From contig WTFV01000251.1 in NCBI GenBank assembly GCA_011523845.1, positions 1 through 64,000 of the forward strand: a stretch of 64,000 bases of DNA. The letters are read 5' to 3'. The position numbers and the translations under genes are program-made. This stretch comes from Acidobacteriota bacterium. GTDB lineage: Bacteria; Acidobacteriota; Vicinamibacteria; Vicinamibacterales; UBA8438. The notes beneath the pieces are model-generated. The model was not told where the DNA came from and searched no databases. It saw only the letters and a program-made list of their open reading frames with translations. This document shows positions 8,533 to 18,938 of this stretch, in pieces. Each line of letters starts with the position of its first letter. Within the stretch, counting starts at the first letter, position 1.

Positions 8533-8967
8533 ATGGGAATGCAAGTCGGCGAGAAAAGCGGTGGGCTGAACTCCGAGATCAACATCACGCCACTGGCCGA
8601 CGTGATGCTCGTGCTGCTCATCATCGTCATGCTCATCGCGCCCCTGTTGACGGCCGGCGTGACGCTGACCCTGCCTGAGGCGACCAACACGGGCGACAAG
8701 CCCGACAACGACAACAACACCACCGTCGCGGTGACCGCCGACGGCCGGTACTTCGTGGACAACGTGCAGACGACGCCGCAGGAGTTGCTCAACGCGATCA
8801 ACAGCGCGCTGGATCGCAAGCTGGAGCGGATTCTTCTCGTCAAGGCGGACGTCAACGCGCAGTACTCGTCGGTGATGGAGTTGATGGACCAGTTGCAGCG
8901 GGCCGGCATCGAGAACGTCGGGCTCATCACGGAACGCGAGCTCGCCGGCGCCGGGGGAGGCGAATAG
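8533..8967 (+). CDS. exbD: Biopolymer transport protein ExbD (first copy)
   Basis: This 144-residue protein has a short cytoplasmic N-terminus, INITPLADVMLVLLIIVMLI with the essential membrane aspartate (about residue 23), and a periplasmic domain of about 100 residues ending in VGLITERELAGAGGGE. I start it at ATG 8533, after AAGGAG at 8518-8523; the frame is open back to 8473 but those residues are not family-like. ExbD dimers sit inside the ExbB pentamer and conduct protons. The tandem second ExbD follows after two bases. Confidence 0.93.
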   Translation: MGMQVGEKSGGLNSEINITPLADVMLVLLIIVMLIAPLLTAGVTLTLPEATNTGDKPDNDNNTTVAVTADGRYFVDNVQTTPQELLNAINSALDRKLERILLVKADVNAQYSSVMELMDQLQRAGIENVGLITERELAGAGGGE

Positions 8968-8969
8968 AA

Positions 8970-9437
8970 ATGGCGCACAAGAAGCACCACGGGGCCGATG
9001 CCGTCAAGGAGGCGTCGCAGCCCCACGCGAATTCCGAGATCAACATCACGCCGTTCATCGACGTGCTGCTCGTGCTGATCGTCATCTTCCTGGCGGCGCT
9101 GCCGCTGGGACAGCGCGGTCTGGACATCAACCTGCCGCTCGAGACCCAGGGCGCACAGCAGGCGAACACCGACAGCAGCCAGATCCTGCTCGAGTACACG
9201 GCGGACCGGCGCATTTCCGTCAACCAGCAGCCGATGAACATGGCCACGCTCCAGAACGAGCTCCGCTCGATCTTCGAGACGCGCCGCGAGAAGACGATGT
9301 TCATCGCCGGAGCCGGGTCGTTGACCTACGGCGAGATCATCGACGTGATTGACGCGGCGCGGGGCGCCGGCGTCGAGAAGGTCGGGATCGTCACCGAGGG
9401 CATGCGGCGGGCGGCCGGCGCGGCGCCGGTCGGCTAG
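8970..9437 (+). CDS. exbD: Biopolymer transport protein ExbD (second copy)
   Basis: This 155-residue ExbD/TolR protein has INITPFIDVLLVLIVIFLAALPL with the conserved membrane aspartate at about residue 28 and a periplasmic domain ending IDAARGAGVEKVGIVTEGMR. It differs clearly from the neighbouring ExbD, so this is an old paralogous pair rather than a recent duplication. Two ExbD genes behind one ExbB are common in Acidobacteria and related phyla; the pair may form a mixed dimer. It is the last gene of the operon, and a hairpin terminator follows at 9500-9530. Confidence 0.92.
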   Translation: MAHKKHHGADAVKEASQPHANSEINITPFIDVLLVLIVIFLAALPLGQRGLDINLPLETQGAQQANTDSSQILLEYTADRRISVNQQPMNMATLQNELRSIFETRREKTMFIAGAGSLTYGEIIDVIDAARGAGVEKVGIVTEGMRRAAGAAPVG

Positions 9438-9499
9438 GAGTCTGCGCCGCCCAAGCAGCGCAGACGCGCTTTTGGGGCGGATTTCGCTCGGCGAGCGAG

Positions 9500-9530
9500 A
9501 GCCGGGATCACCGAGGTGGTCCCGGCTTTT
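9500..9530 (+). terminator. Rho-independent terminator of the tonB-exbBD operon
   Basis: A 12-bp stem (9500-9511 with 9516-9527, one G-T wobble, loop CGAG) is followed directly by TTTT. It lies 62 bases after the second exbD stop. An imperfect inverted repeat (GTCTGCGC and GCGCAGAC, about 9441-9470) lies between the stop and this hairpin and resembles the hairpin repeat family seen at 47701 and 58558. Confidence 0.8.
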
Positions 9531-9699
9531 CTCGTGTACTGCTTGTGTGCAGTTTCCACCCGAGGTTCTCCACCTGAGGTCCAGGACCTCCCGGGCAATC
9601 CTTCCCGGTCTCACCGGATTCCATCCGCGGGAGCGGGAGACGGGCGAGCGCGCTCCGCACCCGCCCGCTGAGGGCGTGTGAAGGTCTCGGACCCCAGCT

Positions 9700-9860
9700 T
9701 GAAGGGCGCCCGTCGCTACGCTACCGGAACGACAACCCTGTCACTGGTGCGGGCTGAAGGGTTCCGGTGCGGGCCGACAGCGGCCCAAGGGTGACCCCAG
9801 GAGGTGAGCCGGGCAACTGGCCGAAGAGGAAGCACTCGGTCTGCGGAGGCGGTCTCGCGG
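9700..9860 (+). other. Structured GC-rich intergenic region, candidate non-coding RNA
   Basis: No credible gene exists between 9438 and 9947. Within it, several stems can be drawn on the plus strand. CCGGAA (9724) and ACCCT (9735) pair with AGGGTTCCGG (9758-9767). GGGCCG (9771-9776) pairs with CGGCCC (9781-9786) around an ACAG loop. GGTGCGGGC occurs twice (9746 and 9766). The region ends at the symmetrical hairpin at 9865-9907, which could also terminate a plus-strand transcript. I compared it by eye with cobalamin, TPP, SAH, glycine and c-di-GMP riboswitches, SRP RNA, RNase P and 6S RNA and saw no convincing match. The strand is uncertain. Confidence 0.35.
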
Positions 9861-9864
9861 CCAG

Positions 9865-9907
9865 AAAAAAAGCCGACCGCCGCAGAAGCACTGCGGCGAT
9901 CGGCTTT
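9865..9907 (-). terminator. Strong Rho-independent terminator of the TPR lipoprotein gene
   Basis: The 13-bp arms GCCGACCGCCGCA (9872-9884) and TGCGGCGATCGGC (9892-9904) enclose a 7-nt loop with one G-T wobble. On the minus strand the stem is followed by seven T residues, a textbook terminator about 40 bases after the lipoprotein stop codon. On the plus strand only TTT follows, so plus-strand termination would be weaker. Confidence 0.9.
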
Positions 9908-9947
9908 CGACACTTCATTCGCGCCAGCGGCGCGCGCGTCCTGTGCT

Positions 9948-10928
9948 CTACTGGCCCGCGGCGCCGCCCCCGCGCGCCTCGTCCTGAATCTGCTGTGCGC
10001 GGTCGCGCAACTCGTCGGCCTCGGCGATGAGCGCGTCCTGCTCATCCTGGTCCTCGGACATGTTCGCCTGCATTCTCAGCAGGATGTTCTTGTAGACCAG
10101 CGCGTCGACGTAGCGGTCGTTCAAGGCGATCGCCTGATCGGCGGCCTCGATGCCGGCGAGGACGTAATCGGCCTTCTCTTCCTGGGTGATCCGGAAGTCG
10201 CGGAATGCCTTCTCCCAGTAGAACGTGGAGATGGTGTAGAAGGCCTCCGGGTTGTCCGGCTCGATCGCGGCGCGTTGCCGAAGGGCGTCGATGGTCTGAT
10301 CGAAGTCGCCGGCGCGGTTGTAGAAGCCGGCGAGCTGGAGGTAGACGGTCGGGTCGTCGACCAGCATGTCCCGGACCTCGAGATAGATCGCCTCGGCATC
10401 CTCGAAGAGCCCGGATTCCTCGAAGAGCTGGGCCAGGACGAAGTAGTTGTCCGGGTTGCCCGGATCGAGCTGAATCATCTCCTGGAGCAGCAACGCCCGG
10501 TTGGTCGGGTCGTTCATCTTGTCGGGCCCGTAGGCGGCCACGAGGTACTGCATGCACAGCGTCTGGTATTCCCGGGTCGGGATGCGATCGGCGCCGAGCC
10601 GGTAGTACTCGATTGCGCGCTCCAGCAGGGCATCGTTCTCCGGCTCGCCCCTGAACGCCGGCGTGTACAGGTTGTCGTAGGAGTTGGCGATGAAGAACAA
10701 CGCCACGCTCATCGCCTGCGACAGCTCGCTGTCCGGGTCCTCGTTGACCACGTCCACCACGTGCTGGTACTCCTCGATCGCGGCTTCGTAGTCGCCCCGC
10801 CCGTACAGCAGGTTGGCTTCCTTGAACGTGCGCATGGCGCCGAGCTGATCGAAGAAGCCGCACGAGACCAACGGCATCACCAGCGCCGCAACGAGGGTCA
10901 GTCTCAACAAGATCCGTCCCGTCTGCAT
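9948..10928 (-). CDS. TPR-repeat lipoprotein
   Basis: This is a predicted outer- or periplasm-facing lipoprotein of 326 residues. ATG at 10928 is chosen because AGGGAG stands seven bases upstream and it directly yields a signal peptide with lipobox (MQTGRILLRLTLVAALVMPL, then VSCGFF; cleavage before Cys at about residue 23). The rest is TPR-like helical repeats, such as GRGDYEAAIEEYQHVVDVV, PDNYFVLAQLFEESGLFEDAEAIY and PEAFYTISTFYWEKAF. TPR lipoproteins scaffold complexes such as BamD-type or secretion assemblies; this one cannot be assigned further. It stands alone between a strong terminator and the divergent rel gene. Confidence 0.85.
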   Translation of the reverse strand: MQTGRILLRLTLVAALVMPLVSCGFFDQLGAMRTFKEANLLYGRGDYEAAIEEYQHVVDVVNEDPDSELSQAMSVALFFIANSYDNLYTPAFRGEPENDALLERAIEYYRLGADRIPTREYQTLCMQYLVAAYGPDKMNDPTNRALLLQEMIQLDPGNPDNYFVLAQLFEESGLFEDAEAIYLEVRDMLVDDPTVYLQLAGFYNRAGDFDQTIDALRQRAAIEPDNPEAFYTISTFYWEKAFRDFRITQEEKADYVLAGIEAADQAIALNDRYVDALVYKNILLRMQANMSEDQDEQDALIAEADELRDRAQQIQDEARGGGAAGQ

Positions 10929-11063
10929 GATCGTCTCCCTCATGAGCCAGTCGAGATTGCCGTCCTCAGGTCCCTCGACCGGATGTCGCGTCCGCGGCGA
11001 ACATCCGATTCGACCTCGCAAGAAGTCGCCCCGTCGACGGTCCATTGCCCGCTGAAGCGAAGG

Positions 11064-11095
11064 GCTATAGTGAAGCAAAAGGAGTAGCAAGTCAA
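11064..11095 (-). promoter_or_regulatory. Possible promoter of the TPR lipoprotein gene
   Basis: On the minus strand TTGACT (11090-11095) is followed 18-20 bases later by ACTATA/TATAGC (around 11064-11071). The -35 box is good, but the spacing is longer than ideal. It would give a leader of roughly 130 nt before the ATG at 10928. Confidence 0.4.
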
Positions 11096-11161
11096 CCGCT
11101 GCGCGGCGCTTCTTGACCCTCCTGCGCGCTGCCCGTATCGTCCTCTGCAGACGACGGTCCC

Positions 11162-13324
11162 ATGATCAGCTTCGACAACCTCCTCGGCGCCATCCGGACG
11201 TACAACCCGGAGACCGACGCGGATCTGCTGCATCGGGCCTACGAATTCTCGGCCCTCGAGCACGCCGGCCAGACGCGTCGGTCCGGTGAGCAGTACATCA
11301 CGCATCCGCTCGAGGTCGCCCGTCTCGTCGCCGAGATGCATCTCGACGACGTGACCATCGCCGCGAGCCTGCTGCACGACGTGGTGGAGGACACGCTGAC
11401 CACGATCGACAACGTGCAGGCGCTCTTCGGGTCCGAGATAGCCCACGTCGTCGAAGGCGTCACGAAGATCAGCACCATCCCGTTCTCGTCGAGCGAGGAG
11501 CGGCAGGCCGAGAACTTCCGCAAGATGCTGCTGGCGATGGTGGACGACGTGCGCGTCATTCTCGTGAAGCTGGCGGACCGCCTGCACAATATGCGCACCC
11601 TCGGCCATCTGAGGGAGGAGCGCCGGCTGAAGATAGCGCAGGAGACCATCGACATCTACGCGCCGATAGCGCACCGCCTCGGAATGAACAAGGTCAAGCA
11701 CGAGCTCGAGGACCTCGCGCTCCGGCACCTCGATCCCCCGGGGTACGAGTCGCTCCGGACGCGGGTGGACGAACGCCGGCGCGCGACCGAGCGGACCGTG
11801 GACAGGCTCAAGAGCACGCTCGCGGAGAAGCTGCGGCAGGCAGGTGTCCCAATCGTCTCCCTCGAGGGCCGCATCAAGAGCGTCTTCAGCATCTGGAAGA
11901 AGATCAGGCGGCAGAGGACCTCGCTCGACGAGGTCTACGATCTGATCGCCGTCCGCGTCATCACCGACTCGGTGCGCGACTGCTACGCCGCACTGGGCAT
12001 CATCCACCAGACCTGGGCGCCGGTGCATGGCCGGTTCAAGGACTTCGTGGCCATGCCGCGTCCGAACGGCTACCAGTCGCTGCACACGGCGGTCATCAGC
12101 GATCTGGGGCTTCCTTTCGAGGTGCAGATCCGCACGGAGGAGATGCACCAGGTGGCCGAGGAGGGAATCGCGGCCCACTGGAAGTACAAGGAGGGTCGAA
12201 TCGGGGCCGATCCGGACGAGAAGTACTTCCTGTGGCTGCGACAGCTCCTCGAGTGGCAGCAGGAGGTGCCGGACCCGAGCGAGTTCATTCACAGCCTGAA
12301 GCTCGACCTCTATCCCGAGGAGGTGTACACCTTCACCCCGAAGGGGGAGGTCAAGGCTCTCCCGCGGGGGGCCACGCCGATCGACTTCGCTTACGCGATT
12401 CACACCGACGTCGGCCACACCTGCGTCGGGGCGCGCGTCAATGGTCGGATGGTGCCTCTGCGGACCCCGCTCAGCAGCGGGGACATCGTGGAGGTGGTGA
12501 CCCGCGCGGGCAATCGGCCCAATCGCGACTGGCTGAACATCGTCGCCACCACGCGTGCGCGCAACCGGATCAAGCACTTCATCCACGTCGAGGAGAAGCT
12601 GCGCGCCATAGAGCTCGGTCGCAAGCTCGTCGAGAAGGAGATACGGCGGTTCGATCTCAAGCCGAGGGCGGTGCTGGACCCGCAAGCGGTCGCCGAGGTC
12701 TGTACGGCGTTCAGCGCCGCGAAGCCGGACGATCTCTATGCGTCGGTCGGCTACGGCAAGGTCGCGGCCCGCGCCGTGCTGGACGCTCTGGTTCCCCGCG
12801 AGCAGCGCGACCGGCAGAAGCCGGAGAAGTCCATTGCCTCCATGGTGCGACGGGTGCTGCGCCCGAACCAGGGCACCATCAAGGTGCGCGGATTCGACGA
12901 CCTGATGGTGTTCCGGGCCGGCTGCTGCAATCCCATCCGCGGGGAGAAGATCGTAGGTTACGTCACCCGGGGCAAGGGCGTCTCCGTCCACGCTGCGAGC
13001 TGTTCCAACGTCATCAATCTCTTCTACGATCCGGAGCGGCGGATCGACGTCGCCTGGGACAAGGCGAACGGAGAGTCGGCATTCACGGTCTGCCTGACGA
13101 TTCAGGTCGAGGACCGCCGCGGGATGATCGCCGACGTGACCTCACGCCTGGCGGACCGGCGCATCGACATCCGCGAGGTGGAAGCATCCGCCGACGAGGA
13201 TCGGCACGGCCACATCAGCGTGACGTTCGACATCAGCGACATGCAGCACCTGCAGCGCGTCATCAAGGTCGTACGGGGCGTGGCCGGCGTGCTGGACGTC
13301 GAGCGCGTTCACCGCAAGCCCTGA
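11162..13324 (+). CDS. rel: Bifunctional (p)ppGpp synthetase/hydrolase (Rel/SpoT family)
   Basis: This 720-residue protein has the full RSH architecture. An N-terminal HD hydrolase domain has HPLEVARLVAEMHLDD and the key LLHDVVED at about 71-78. The synthetase domain has FKDFVAMPRPNGYQSLHTAV near 290-310 and EEGIAAHWKYKEG. A TGS domain follows (VYTFTPKGEVKALPRGATPIDFAYAIHT, about 385-415), and the C-terminal ACT domain ends DVERVHRKP. Intact HD residues suggest it both makes and degrades the alarmone. The ATG at 11162 opens the normal family N-terminus. It is divergent from the lipoprotein gene, with 230 bases between. Confidence 0.96.
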   Translation: MISFDNLLGAIRTYNPETDADLLHRAYEFSALEHAGQTRRSGEQYITHPLEVARLVAEMHLDDVTIAASLLHDVVEDTLTTIDNVQALFGSEIAHVVEGVTKISTIPFSSSEERQAENFRKMLLAMVDDVRVILVKLADRLHNMRTLGHLREERRLKIAQETIDIYAPIAHRLGMNKVKHELEDLALRHLDPPGYESLRTRVDERRRATERTVDRLKSTLAEKLRQAGVPIVSLEGRIKSVFSIWKKIRRQRTSLDEVYDLIAVRVITDSVRDCYAALGIIHQTWAPVHGRFKDFVAMPRPNGYQSLHTAVISDLGLPFEVQIRTEEMHQVAEEGIAAHWKYKEGRIGADPDEKYFLWLRQLLEWQQEVPDPSEFIHSLKLDLYPEEVYTFTPKGEVKALPRGATPIDFAYAIHTDVGHTCVGARVNGRMVPLRTPLSSGDIVEVVTRAGNRPNRDWLNIVATTRARNRIKHFIHVEEKLRAIELGRKLVEKEIRRFDLKPRAVLDPQAVAEVCTAFSAAKPDDLYASVGYGKVAARAVLDALVPREQRDRQKPEKSIASMVRRVLRPNQGTIKVRGFDDLMVFRAGCCNPIRGEKIVGYVTRGKGVSVHAASCSNVINLFYDPERRIDVAWDKANGESAFTVCLTIQVEDRRGMIADVTSRLADRRIDIREVEASADEDRHGHISVTFDISDMQHLQRVIKVVRGVAGVLDVERVHRKP

Positions 13325-13370
13325 CCCGGCTGCGGCCGGACCGGTCCGCGGCGGCCGATTCAGTCCGGCA

Positions 13371-13472
13371 GCGCCCCGAAACGCCTCGCGAGCTCGGCGT
13401 TTCGGCCCATCCCCCCGCTCCATGAGCTTGCGCCTCAGCACTTCGCTTCGCTGCGTTCTGCGGCGCAAGCTC
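13371..13472 (-). repeat. Dispersed 102-bp repeat, copy 1 (family D)
   Basis: The reverse complement of this segment matches 36563-36665 over its whole length with only a few substitutions and two small gaps. It contains two inverted repeats: CTTGCGCCGC with a near-perfect GAGGCGCAAG, and CCGAAACGCC with GGCGTTTCGG. It overlaps the 3' end of the ridA gene and supplies the last codons and stop of that gene. Confidence 0.9.
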
Positions 13473-13851
13473 CTAGCTTCACGATCGCCTCGATCTCGAC
13501 CTGCGCGTCCTTGGGCAGGCGCGCCACCTGCACGGCGGCGCGGGCCGGAGCGGGATCGGCGAACCAGGTGGCGTATACCCGATTCATCGCCGCGAAGTCG
13601 TTCATGTCGGCGAGATAGACGGTCGTCTTGACGACGTCGTCCAGCGTCGCACCCGCGGCGCGGACGATGGCGTCGAGGCTCTGGAGCACCCTGTGGGTCT
13701 GCGCGGCGATATCGCCGCCGACGAGCCGACCGGTTGCGGGGTCGAGCGGGATCTGGCCCGAGACGAACAGCAGATCGCCGGCCCGGACGGCCTGCGAGTA
13801 GGGTCCCACGGCCGCCGGCGCACTGCTGGACGCTATCGGGATGCGCGCCAC
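13435..13851 (-). CDS. ridA: RidA family (reactive intermediate/imine deaminase)
   Basis: This is a 138-residue protein of the YjgF/RidA family, which hydrolyses reactive enamine/imine products of PLP enzymes such as threonine dehydratase. Visible family features are AVGPYSQAVRAGDLLFVSGQIPLDP (residues 14-38), the catalytic-type arginine in FADPAPARAAVQVARLP (about 103-119) and the terminal VEIEAIVKL. Normal family members end at about that point. Here about 13 extra residues (GACAAERSEAKC) are read out of a dispersed repeat that overlaps the 3' end. A threonine dehydratase-like gene at 57.6 kb is a plausible metabolic partner but is not adjacent. Confidence 0.93.
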   Translation of the reverse strand: MARIPIASSSAPAAVGPYSQAVRAGDLLFVSGQIPLDPATGRLVGGDIAAQTHRVLQSLDAIVRAAGATLDDVVKTTVYLADMNDFAAMNRVYATWFADPAPARAAVQVARLPKDAQVEIEAIVKLGACAAERSEAKC

Positions 13852-13863
13852 GTGGAGGATGGG

Positions 13864-14055
13864 TTACGCGGCCTTCGTGATCCGGTTCGACCGGATACAA
13901 CGGGTGCAGACGCGAATGCGCCTGATCCTGCCGCCCACGACGGCGCGAACCGTCTGGATGTTGGCCTGGAACCGCCTGGGCGTCACGTTGTGGGCGTGAC
14001 TGACGTTGCGCCCGACGGCAGGTCCCTTTCCGCACAATTCGCAGCGTTTCGCCAT
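13864..14055 (-). CDS. rpmB: 50S ribosomal protein L28
   Basis: This is a complete 63-residue L28 with MAKRCELCGKGPAVGRNVSHAHNVTPRRF, the usual N-terminus of the zinc-binding (C+) form. Four cysteines (CELC near 5-8 and CTRC near 51-54) could bind zinc. The frame is open far upstream, but the start at 14055 gives the exact family N-terminus. GGGAG lies 12 bases upstream and an extended -10 promoter lies at 14089-14097. L28 is a component of the large ribosomal subunit. Confidence 0.95.
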   Translation of the reverse strand: MAKRCELCGKGPAVGRNVSHAHNVTPRRFQANIQTVRAVVGGRIRRIRVCTRCIRSNRITKAA

Positions 14056-14088
14056 CGTGTCTACAATCTCCCGCGTGTGAAGCAGGGA

Positions 14089-14097
14089 ATTATAGCA
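14089..14097 (-). promoter_or_regulatory. Extended -10 promoter of rpmB
   Basis: On the minus strand the sequence reads TGCTATAAT, a perfect -10 with the TG extension. The 17-bp-spaced -35 is poor (GTTCCG), as is usual for extended -10 promoters. Transcription would start about 26 bases before the rpmB ATG. Confidence 0.7.
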
Positions 14098-14105
14098 CCG
14101 GCACG

Positions 14106-14780
14106 CTAGGGCGGAACGATCAGTCCCGTCGACGCCGGCCTGCCTCTCGCGCCCGCATCCGACTCCCGTGCGGCGCCGGCGCGGCCCGCTGTCCACACGC
14201 GCCTGAGCATCGACAGGTAGGCGCGCTCGGCCTCGTCGCCGGGCAACGCCCGCCGCGCCTCGCGCGCCCCGGCCTCGATTCGCCGCAGGACGATCGCGGC
14301 GGCGTGGTCCGATACGTGCGCGCCGTTGCCGCGGTCGGCCTCGACGAGCTGCTTCATCTCGCCGGCGAGCCGCTGGGCGGAAGCCGTGCCGGCAGGGTGT
14401 TCGTACACGATGCCGCGACTCGCCGTCTCGTAGGTCTGCGCCAGCGCGAGCGCCGCCTGCTCCACGTCGGCATCGACGAGACCCGGCGCGTCCGGCCTGT
14501 CGCCGGCGAGATGCTCGAGCAGCATCGCCGTCAACCGCTGTTGCGGTCCCGTCAGACCGTGCAGCAGCGCGGCAAGGAACCCGCCGTCCCGCTCGCGGCG
14601 GCGCTGAACGACGGCCGGGGGATGCGCCGCCGCCGATTCCAGGTACACGCAGTCCGGCGGACAGGCGATCTGCGTTCGCCGCTTGGTTCCGCAGCAGGCG
14701 GAGCAGATCGACTCTCCCAGCGCAGGGCAGGCTCGGCGGCCGCGGCGGCGATTGCAGAGCGGGCAGGCAGGCTTGGCCAT
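14106..14780 (-). CDS. Zinc-ribbon protein of unknown function
   Basis: This is a 224-residue protein if started at ATG 14780 (MAKPACPLCNRRRG); the frame stays open further upstream, so the start is not certain. The first 45 residues hold a cysteine-rich module, CPLC with CSACC and later CPPDC, which looks like a double zinc-binding site. The rest is a helical, alanine-rich region (LTGPQQRLTAMLLEHLAGD, and AQTYETASRGIVYEHPAG). I do not recognise a named family and assign no function. It lies upstream of rpmB on the same strand. Confidence 0.65.
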   Translation of the reverse strand: MAKPACPLCNRRRGRRACPALGESICSACCGTKRRTQIACPPDCVYLESAAAHPPAVVQRRRERDGGFLAALLHGLTGPQQRLTAMLLEHLAGDRPDAPGLVDADVEQAALALAQTYETASRGIVYEHPAGTASAQRLAGEMKQLVEADRGNGAHVSDHAAAIVLRRIEAGAREARRALPGDEAERAYLSMLRRVWTAGRAGAARESDAGARGRPASTGLIVPP

Positions 14781-15103
14781 GAACGGGTCTTGCTGCATCA
14801 GCTTGGCACAAGCCGTGGCGCCGATCAACGGCCGTGAGCCCCGGCCGGCGGTCGACTTCGAAGTGGACGCCTGTCCACTGGAGAGGGCGGCGGCCGGATT
14901 CACGGAAACCGAAAGGGTGCTGCCGACGTCTAAGTGCATGTGACCGCGCCGACCGCTTTCGCCCCATCGTCGGTTCCCCGGTCGAGCGGCGCGGGCTCGA
15001 CCGTTGCCGCCGGGGACGGGCCGGGAGGCGTTGCGGTCGCGTGGCCGTCCCGGGAACGGCGGCACGGTGTTTGCTTGGTGTCATGACGGAAGGAGCCGTC
15101 ATC
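14781..15103. other. Intergenic region, nothing certain
   Basis: These 323 bases lie between the divergent zinc-ribbon gene and the DksA-like gene. The minus-strand frame of the zinc-ribbon gene stays open across most of the region, but its translation does not look like a protein family. I see no clear promoter, RNA or repeat. Confidence 0.5.
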
Positions 15104-15547
15104 ATGAGGACGAAGACGAAGCATCGGATGGACAGGGCCCGCTACGACGAGCTCAAGTGCATTCTGGAGGCGCGACGCCTCGAAATCATCGGCGAGGTGC
15201 AGCACAAGATGCGGGACGTGCGGGCCGAAGGGGCCGCGCCGCTGCATGACGTCCGGGACGACGCGGAGCACTCCGAAGCCGACATCCAGGACGACATCGA
15301 GTTCGCCCTGCTGCAGATCAAGACGGAGACCCTCAACAAGATCACCGAGGCTCTGGCGCGGCTCGACGAAGGCACGTTCGGCTACTGCTACGAATGCGGG
15401 AAGGAGATCGCGAGCCGGCGCCTGCGCGCGTTGCCGTTCGCGGTACGCTGCACCGATTGCGAAGCGATTCGGGAGGTCGAGCTGGAGCGCGAGGTGCATC
15501 TCGCCCGCCGGGGAGCGGTATCATTGTTCGCCGATCTGATGGGCTGA
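15104..15547 (+). CDS. DksA/TraR family zinc-finger transcription factor
   Basis: This 147-residue protein has a coiled coil (about residues 10-85) with acidic residues in DDAEHSEADIQDDIEFALLQ and a C-terminal four-cysteine zinc finger CYECGKEIASRRLRALPF followed by RCTDC. DksA-type proteins enter the RNA polymerase secondary channel and, with ppGpp, reset transcription under stress. I start at ATG 15104 because GAAGGAG ends eight bases upstream; another ATG at 15083 is in frame but has no ribosome site. The nearby rel gene makes the cognate alarmone. Confidence 0.9.
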   Translation: MRTKTKHRMDRARYDELKCILEARRLEIIGEVQHKMRDVRAEGAAPLHDVRDDAEHSEADIQDDIEFALLQIKTETLNKITEALARLDEGTFGYCYECGKEIASRRLRALPFAVRCTDCEAIREVELEREVHLARRGAVSLFADLMG

Positions 15548-15596
15548 CGCGTCCTGCGGACCCGTGGCCGGGCCACAGCAACGCCTGCGCTCCGTG

Positions 15597-18044
<2,448 letters not shown>

Positions 18045-18087
18045 GTCGTGCAGGCCCTGGAACTGCGCCGGCTGCGACTCCGGCGTC

Positions 18088-18858
18088 CTACCGGGAACGG
18101 CTCCTGCCGTTCGTTCCGGCGAGCAGGTCCGGCAGCTCGGCGAGCGACCGGATCACGGGCACCCCGTCCGCCGTCTCCGGCGCCTCGCCGGACCTGGCCA
18201 GCAGCACCGCGGCCATGCCGACCCGGCGCGCCCCGGCGATGTCGTGGGTCATGCTGTCGCCGACCATCACCCCGCCTTCCGCGGATATCCCGACGCGCTC
18301 GAGCGCGGCGCGAAAGATGCTCGGGTGCGGCTTGAGGTAGCCGTGGTCCGACGACGAGACCGCGGCGGTGATGAACGGCTCGAGTGCGAAGTGGGACTGG
18401 AACGAGTCCAGGCAGCGGTGGGTGTTCGAGATCAGACCGATGCGGTAGCCGGCCGCGTGCAGGGCCGCGAGCGTCGGCGAGACGTCGTCGTAGAGCGCGA
18501 AGTGATGGCACAGGGCCCACTCGTCGTAGATCTCGAGCGCGCACCCCTCGATACCGTCTCCGACCGCCCCCATCCGGGTCAGAACACGCGACACGTAGCG
18601 CAGGAACGGCTCCGGCCGGTAGACGCCGTCCTGCAGCCGTTCGAGCTCCACCGACGCCTCCCGCACCGCGTGCTCGAAGCGCGACGCGTCGACCCGCAGC
18701 CCGTGGCGCGCGGCGAAGGCCCTGTAGCCTTCTCCGTCGAAGGCCGATCCCGGATGGATGAGCGTGAAGTCGACGTCGAAGAAGACGGCGTCGACGCGTC
18801 GCGCGGGGCCGGTGCGGGAGCAGGCGGCGCGCGGCGCGGGGGGCGTCCCGACCGGCAT
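18088..18858 (-). CDS. HAD-superfamily hydrolase
   Basis: This is a 256-residue HAD phosphatase. Motif I is FFDVDFTL near residue 28, so the second aspartate position is kept (DVD). Motif II is GLISNTHR, motif III includes the lysine of HGYLKPHPSIF, and motif IV is GVMVGDSMTHDIAGAR. Its substrate cannot be told from sequence. ATG 18858 is chosen because a perfect TATAAT lies only seven bases upstream, which suggests a leaderless transcript; ATG 18867 would overlap that box. It is divergent from ileS. Confidence 0.87.
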   Translation of the reverse strand: MPVGTPPAPRAACSRTGPARRVDAVFFDVDFTLIHPGSAFDGEGYRAFAARHGLRVDASRFEHAVREASVELERLQDGVYRPEPFLRYVSRVLTRMGAVGDGIEGCALEIYDEWALCHHFALYDDVSPTLAALHAAGYRIGLISNTHRCLDSFQSHFALEPFITAAVSSSDHGYLKPHPSIFRAALERVGISAEGGVMVGDSMTHDIAGARRVGMAAVLLARSGEAPETADGVPVIRSLAELPDLLAGTNGRSRSR

Positions 18859-18865
18859 GAGGACC

Positions 18866-18871
18866 ATTATA
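18866..18871 (-). promoter_or_regulatory. -10 box of a probably leaderless HAD transcript
   Basis: TATAAT on the minus strand ends seven bases before the ATG at 18858, so transcription would begin at or next to the start codon. No good -35 is visible at 16-18 bp. A plus-strand TACAAT at 18879-18884 may serve the divergent ileS gene. Confidence 0.5.
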
Positions 18872-18892
18872 TTTGCACTACAATTGAGGCGA

Positions 18893-18911
18893 GTGGCGCC
18901 GTCGGCGCCAC
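18893..18911. promoter_or_regulatory. Perfect palindrome between the HAD and ileS starts
   Basis: GTGGCGCC, three bases, GGCGCCAC. It lies just downstream of a possible plus-strand -10 and 28 bases before the ileS ATG, so it could be an operator for the divergent pair or a hairpin in the ileS leader. There is no T-box-like sequence. Confidence 0.45.
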
Positions 18912-18938
18912 GTTGCATTTGCCGCGCGCCGCCTCGCC

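Noticed and set aside
9720..9850. Cobalamin riboswitch
   Set aside because: GGTTCCGGTGCGGGCC and CCAGGAGG recall parts of the B12 element, but they occur in the wrong order, the GCCACTG box is missing, and no B12-related gene follows.
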